8,655 nt of DNA from an uncultured Bacteriovoracaceae bacterium (GTDB lineage: Bacteria; Bdellovibrionota; Bacteriovoracia; Bacteriovoracales; Bacteriovoracaceae): NCBI GenBank assembly GCA_937923325.1, contig CAKZUQ010000052.1, positions 1 through 8,655 on the forward strand, in the 5' to 3' direction. The position numbers and the translations under genes were made by a program. Shown piece by piece: positions 6,251-8,655 of this stretch. Below the pieces are notes generated by a model. It saw only the letters and a program-made list of their open reading frames with translations, made no database searches and was not told where the DNA came from. Position 1 is the stretch's first letter. Each line of letters opens with the position of its first letter.

Positions 6251-6889
6251 TTGGCAAATATAAGAAATACCCATAATGATGCCTACCTTGAACTCTCAAA
6301 GTCTATAAGAGATCGCTTTGAATCAATTGAGAAGTTGTTGCCCCTAAATGTGAATTATAATATTGGAGAATTAATTGCATACCAAGGCAGGAAAATTACA
6401 GAGTCCATAGGTTACTTAATCCTTATCGCACATGACAAAAAGTTCAATAAAGTTCCCAAAGAATGTAAAGGAAAGTACAAACCTCACGACATATTAAAGA
6501 ATTTGAAAAAGAAATCACACAATGGACATCTACTCCCAGAACCTTCAATTATCACGAGCACGACCCCTGAAGAAAAAAAGCAATACAATGCCAAAATACG
6601 ACTTGATTCTAAACCTGAGTACAAATTAGCAGAAAAAGAAATTGAAAAGATTTACAATCGTTTTAGCAGTTGGAGTCACGAACTCAATCCATTTAACCAC
6701 AAAGGACATTCAAAAATTGCCTTCTTTAACAATAATAAGAACAACTTAGTTGAAGATGTTACCAAGCTAAAAAACTTCATAAAAAGACATTCAGTTGTGA
6801 TTCAAGGCGAAGGGTTCTATTGTACATTATGGGATAGTGAAGATAACCAAACAAAAGTCATATCCATAAGCAAGGTTTCTGATTTATAA
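6251..6889 (+). CDS. Unassigned 212-aa protein, HEPN/DUF4145-like features, last gene of operon
   Basis: Translation starts at TTG 6251 with AAGGA seven bases upstream and two bases after the previous stop. The protein is soluble and mostly helical. GRKITESIGYLILIAHDK (46-63), then HDILKNLKKKSHNGHLLPEP (79-98) and IYNRFSSWSHELNPF (134-148) resemble the helical pattern R-K-x2-E, I-L-x2-L-x-K, P-x-P, and Y-x(6)-H-x2-N-P-F that I associate with HEPN/DUF4145-like proteins of unknown function found in variable genome regions. This is recalled similarity, not a search. No catalytic R-x(4-6)-H motif is obvious. It ends 8 bp before a convergent gene with no visible terminator between them. Confidence 0.65.
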   Translation: MANIRNTHNDAYLELSKSIRDRFESIEKLLPLNVNYNIGELIAYQGRKITESIGYLILIAHDKKFNKVPKECKGKYKPHDILKNLKKKSHNGHLLPEPSIITSTTPEEKKQYNAKIRLDSKPEYKLAEKEIEKIYNRFSSWSHELNPFNHKGHSKIAFFNNNKNNLVEDVTKLKNFIKRHSVVIQGEGFYCTLWDSEDNQTKVISISKVSDL

Positions 6890-6897
6890 CTCATGAT

Positions 6898-7380
6898 TTA
6901 GTTTGCAGTGACTATTTCTGAAAACATTGCACTTATAGTATCTTTTGCTCCATCATAGTAATAGGAAGTTTTAGCGTCATTAAACCTATTACTAGCCCTA
7001 TCTACTGTAATTTTCTTGTAAGCAAGTAATGTTACAGCATAAGCAGTAGTGAAGTCCTTTTCTTCTTGTAATTGTGCTCGACAACCAATAGATATTTTCT
7101 TAAGAAGACCTCTTTCTGCCCTCTTTTTTTGAAACCTTTCTCCAGAAACTTCCGTAATTTTACCTACAATATCACTTGCACCTTTCAAGTATGACCTTGT
7201 TAAATTATCTTTCTTTTGAGCTAGAAGGTTCTTAGACGTTGAAATTTGATATTTGGTGAATGTAAGAAAATAGGATCTATTCCTTTTCTTCTCAGCCTGT
7301 AGCTGTTCTTTACAGCTTGATGAACTTGCATAAACAGTGAAGCTAGCAAGTAGTACAGCAATAGATATAAAAAATTTCAT
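6898..7380 (-). CDS. Secreted protein made of two tandem repeats
   Basis: This 160-aa protein has a signal peptide (KFFISIAVLLASFTVYA, cleavage probably after Ala18) and a strong AAGGGA six bases before the ATG. The mature part is an internal duplication. CKEQLQAEK at Cys23 matches CRAQLQEEK at Cys100, each followed 13-16 residues after the Cys by (S/A)Y-x2-T. SYLKGASDIVGKITEV (63-78) matches SYYYDGAKDTISAMFSEI (139-156). The copies are offset by 77 residues. Each has one cysteine, so the two could be joined by a disulfide in the periplasm. The sequence is rich in Lys and Arg and probably helical. No known family was recognised. It lies between two convergent or divergent units and is probably transcribed alone. 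Confidence 0.75.
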   Translation of the reverse strand: MKFFISIAVLLASFTVYASSSSCKEQLQAEKKRNRSYFLTFTKYQISTSKNLLAQKKDNLTRSYLKGASDIVGKITEVSGERFQKKRAERGLLKKISIGCRAQLQEEKDFTTAYAVTLLAYKKITVDRASNRFNDAKTSYYYDGAKDTISAMFSEIVTAN

Positions 7381-7405
7381 TTTCGTCCCTTATGTAGTTT
7401 TCTCC

Positions 7406-7413
7406 ATTATAAT
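7406..7413. promoter_or_regulatory. Possible -10 element (ATTATAAT, reads on both strands)
   Basis: The palindrome ATTATAAT contains TATAAT on both strands. On the minus strand it would place a start about 20 nt before the secreted-protein gene. On the plus strand it could drive the leader RNA downstream. No good -35 box is found at 16-18 bp in either direction, so this rests on the -10 alone. Confidence 0.3.
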
Positions 7414-7491
7414 ACTTAAGATACTTTCAATTAGCATCAGTTGTAATATTTACTCGACGTGTAAAAAAATGATCACTTTCGTAACCTAGTT

Positions 7492-7742
7492 GTTTCCTCA
7501 CTCAGCTAATTCAAGTTTTTTGATTTCCTTAAGCTATTGAAAAATAGTGGCAGATTTTTAAAATGTATAGAACAATAAGACTGAGGAAACTCCCATTCAT
7601 AACCAAAAACCTGAATTAATTTAAGATGTTAGAAGTGAGGAAAAAAAGTTCGCGTCAAGGTTGCGATGGACCACCATTACACTCACTAACTCAACTTTGA
7701 CCAGTGGGTATGATTAAAAGCCCCTCTAGCAGGGGCTTTTTT
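7492..7742 (+). ncRNA. Candidate structured leader RNA or sRNA upstream of the ASCH gene
   Basis: The interval 7381-7764 has no supported protein gene but strong pairing potential on the plus strand. TTTCCTCACT (7493-7502) pairs perfectly with AGTGAGGAAA (7634-7643). Nested inside, 7507-7520 pairs with 7605-7618 with a single A-C mismatch. Inside that, CTATT-GAAA-AATAG (7534-7547) is a hairpin with a GNRA-type loop. Further on, GTCAAGGTTG (7654-7663) pairs with CAACTTTGAC (7692-7701), and an intrinsic terminator follows. The arrangement reads as structured domains plus a terminator. It resembles none of tRNA, tmRNA, RNase P or a riboswitch class that I know. AT-rich sequence can pair by chance, so the 5' end and the fold are provisional. 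Confidence 0.45.
7716..7742 (+). terminator. Strong intrinsic terminator just before the ASCH gene
   Basis: AAAAGCCCCT (7716-7725) and AGGGGCTTTT (7731-7740) form a perfect 10-bp stem with a 5-nt loop and a run of six T from 7737 to 7742. It ends 22 bp before the likely ASCH start. No plus-strand protein gene lies immediately upstream, so it must end a non-coding transcript or act as an attenuator. On the minus strand the run is only four T, so the plus direction is favoured. Confidence 0.9.
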
Positions 7743-7764
7743 ATTGCTTCTGAGGAAAATGATT

Positions 7765-8121
7765 ATGAAGTACAATGCACTTTCAATCGTCGCTCCAAAC
7801 GGTACAAAAATCGCAAAAGGCTTCAAAACCATAGAGGTTAGGTCATGGAAACCCACAGTTGCGCTACATTCTGATATTTTAATAATTGAAAATGATAAGT
7901 TCTTAAAAGAAGATGATGAAGTTGATTTCAATGGAAGAGCTGTAGCCCTAGTTAAAATAAAAAATGTTCGTCCATTTGTTAAAGAAGATATTGAAGCCGC
8001 TTGTGCAACTTATTGGGCTGAGGGATATTACTCATGGGAATTTTATGATGTTCGTGAGTTTGAACATAATGAACAAGTTTCTGCTAGAAAAGGAATATAT
8101 CCTCTCACTCTAGCTTCCTAG
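7765..8121 (+). CDS. ASCH-domain protein
   Basis: This 118-aa protein covers a single ASCH domain. KYNALSIVAPNGTKIAKG leads into GFKTIEVRSWKP (19-30), which contains the family G-x-K-x-x-E-x-R motif. RAVALVKIKNVRPF (58-71) and WAEGYYSWEFYDVR (84-97) follow. ASCH domains have a PUA-like beta-barrel fold and are predicted to bind RNA or nucleotides. One member, YqfB, hydrolyses N4-acetylcytidine, but here a Glu occupies what I believe is a catalytic Thr position, so that activity is doubtful. GAGGAAA ends 6 nt before ATG 7765 and abuts ATG 7759, so 7765 is preferred. A strong terminator directly upstream implies readthrough control or a very close promoter. Its last 12 bp overlap the end of a convergent gene. 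Confidence 0.85.
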   Translation: MKYNALSIVAPNGTKIAKGFKTIEVRSWKPTVALHSDILIIENDKFLKEDDEVDFNGRAVALVKIKNVRPFVKEDIEAACATYWAEGYYSWEFYDVREFEHNEQVSARKGIYPLTLAS

Positions 8122-8307
8122 TAAACTTAGAACTAAAAATAAAATGACAGCCAGTAACAAACTAAATACGACATAAACTTTTTTAAATAAACTACTTTTA
8201 AAGACTTCTTCGTATTTTAACTCTGGCTTGTTTTTCTTTACATAAAGATACGAAACAAATAATGCCCCTAGAGCGACAATCGAAAAAATAATTTTAATTT
8301 CACTCAT
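8110..8307 (-). CDS. Small two-helix membrane protein
   Basis: This 65-aa protein has hydrophobic segments at about 5-23 (KIIFSIVALGALFVSYLYV) and 43-63 (KVYVVFSLLLAVILFLVLSL), joined by a Lys/Glu-rich loop, KKNKPELKYEEVFK. It has no cysteine and no catalytic motif. It starts within the end of the 39-aa gene (8 bp overlap, ATGAGTGA), so the two are probably co-translated. Its stop overlaps the 3' end of the ASCH gene by 12 bp tail to tail. The family was not recognised. Confidence 0.6.
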   Translation of the reverse strand: MSEIKIIFSIVALGALFVSYLYVKKNKPELKYEEVFKSSLFKKVYVVFSLLLAVILFLVLSLLGS

Positions 8308-8419
8308 TTGCTATTCTACCTTGTCCTAAAGAATCTAATAAGTTTTCACCTATAATAATTGTGACAAGAGCTGTAATGAGAACAATAAATATATATAAAA
8401 TATTTTTTTTATTTTTCAT
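8300..8419 (-). CDS. 39-aa single-helix membrane peptide
   Basis: The product is MKNKKNILYIFIVLI, then TALVTIIIG, then a polar tail ending QGRIANE. Lys at 2, 4 and 5 followed by a hydrophobic helix at about 7-23 suits a single-span inner-membrane peptide. Its ATG overlaps the TGA of the upstream recombinase-like frame as ATGA, and its end overlaps the next gene by 8 bp, so the three frames are chained as in a translationally coupled operon. Upstream there is only AGAGAG at about nine bases. The small size makes it uncertain. Confidence 0.45.
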   Translation of the reverse strand: MKNKKNILYIFIVLITALVTIIIGENLLDSLGQGRIANE

Positions 8420-8613
8420 AAAGTAATCTCTCTAACTGTTTTTGAATACCACTTTCCTTTTCCAGAAATAGTACTCACTCCCCACAAGTTTAGCTTGTCT
8501 GCAACCTTTTGATAACGGATGTACTCGGTCGATGGTGGGTAAATACTCTAATTCAAATCTAATTCGATAAGCACAAAGTTCATTTCGTTCAAAAATACCT
8601 TCGCCTTAATCAT
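8416..8613 (-). pseudogene. Serine-recombinase-like HTH fragment interrupted by TAG
   Basis: Reading leftward from ATG 8613 the frame is open for 21 codons, meets TAG at 8548-8550, then continues for 43 codons to TGA at 8416-8418. The second part contains EYIRYQKVADKLN, then LWGVSTISGKGKWYSKTVREI. This matches the Y-x-x-[IV]-A-x-x-L-N-x-x-G-[IV]-x-T-x-x-G-K-x-W-x-x-x-T-V-R-x-I pattern of the DNA-binding part of large serine recombinases and related proteins. No start codon with a Shine-Dalgarno precedes the second part. It is most likely a decayed recombinase remnant. The tail overlaps the 39-aa gene by ATGA. Another minus-strand frame is open for about 57 codons over the same region but has no start codon. 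Confidence 0.45.
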
Positions 8614-8655
8614 AATTGATTGTTTTTAGTATAACATTTCTAAAAAATAAATATA

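Noticed and set aside
7582..7600. GAGGAAAC-TCC similar to the conserved GAGGAAAGTCC of RNase P RNA
   Set aside because: No other conserved RNase P blocks are present and the transcript would be too short.
7686..7931. 81-codon minus-strand frame across the terminator and ASCH start
   Set aside because: It crosses the intrinsic terminator and the conserved ASCH coding region in antisense and has no recognisable motif.
8608..8621. AATCA-TAAT-TGATT inverted repeat and TATACT (8628-8633) as a minus-strand promoter and operator
   Set aside because: Five-base arms and a lone -10-like hexamer without a -35 are too weak, and the downstream frame looks like a remnant.

Overview
The window is AT-rich DNA from a Gram-negative bacterium: it encodes a signal-peptide beta-barrel protein ending in Phe and three lipoproteins with clear lipoboxes. 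The base composition and abundance of small lipoproteins would suit a marine Bdellovibrionota/Bacteriovoracales-type organism, but no housekeeping gene is present, so this is a guess. The content is accessory. An IS3-type insertion sequence ends at the left edge, a decayed serine-recombinase-like fragment lies at the right edge, and most genes between are unassigned.

Left part (1-2249): the last codons and right terminal repeat of an IS3-family element, then a small outer-membrane beta-barrel protein and a Cys-rich lipoprotein on the minus strand. Divergent from these is an overlapping pair of small lipoproteins on the plus strand. Together they form an envelope cluster of unknown role.

Centre (2443-6889): two tightly packed transcription units diverge from a 220-bp intergenic region. 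Leftward runs a two-gene unit: a 453-residue protein with a probable C-terminal winged helix, followed 2 bp later by a PD-(D/E)xK nuclease-like protein with E84, D111, E136 and K138. This looks like an unrecognised restriction or defence pair. Rightward runs a five-gene unit with gaps of 2, -11, 2 and 2 bp: a three-helix membrane protein, two small related proteins of 65 and 55 aa, a FlaR/adenylate-kinase-like P-loop protein, and a 212-aa protein with HEPN/DUF4145-like features. The small proteins share D-K-V-x2-L-x2-E-x-I-P and L-E-x-P-x-M-[KR]-Q motifs and the same ribosome-binding sequence. This compact set is the best candidate for an undescribed system.

Right part (6898-8655): a secreted protein built from two diverged copies of a roughly 75-residue unit; a 380-bp non-coding stretch that can fold into long-range helices and ends in a strong intrinsic terminator only 22 bp before an ASCH-domain gene, suggesting a terminator-controlled leader RNA; then two tiny membrane proteins on the minus strand. 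The second overlaps the first by 8 bp, and the first begins at an ATGA overlap with the recombinase-like fragment.
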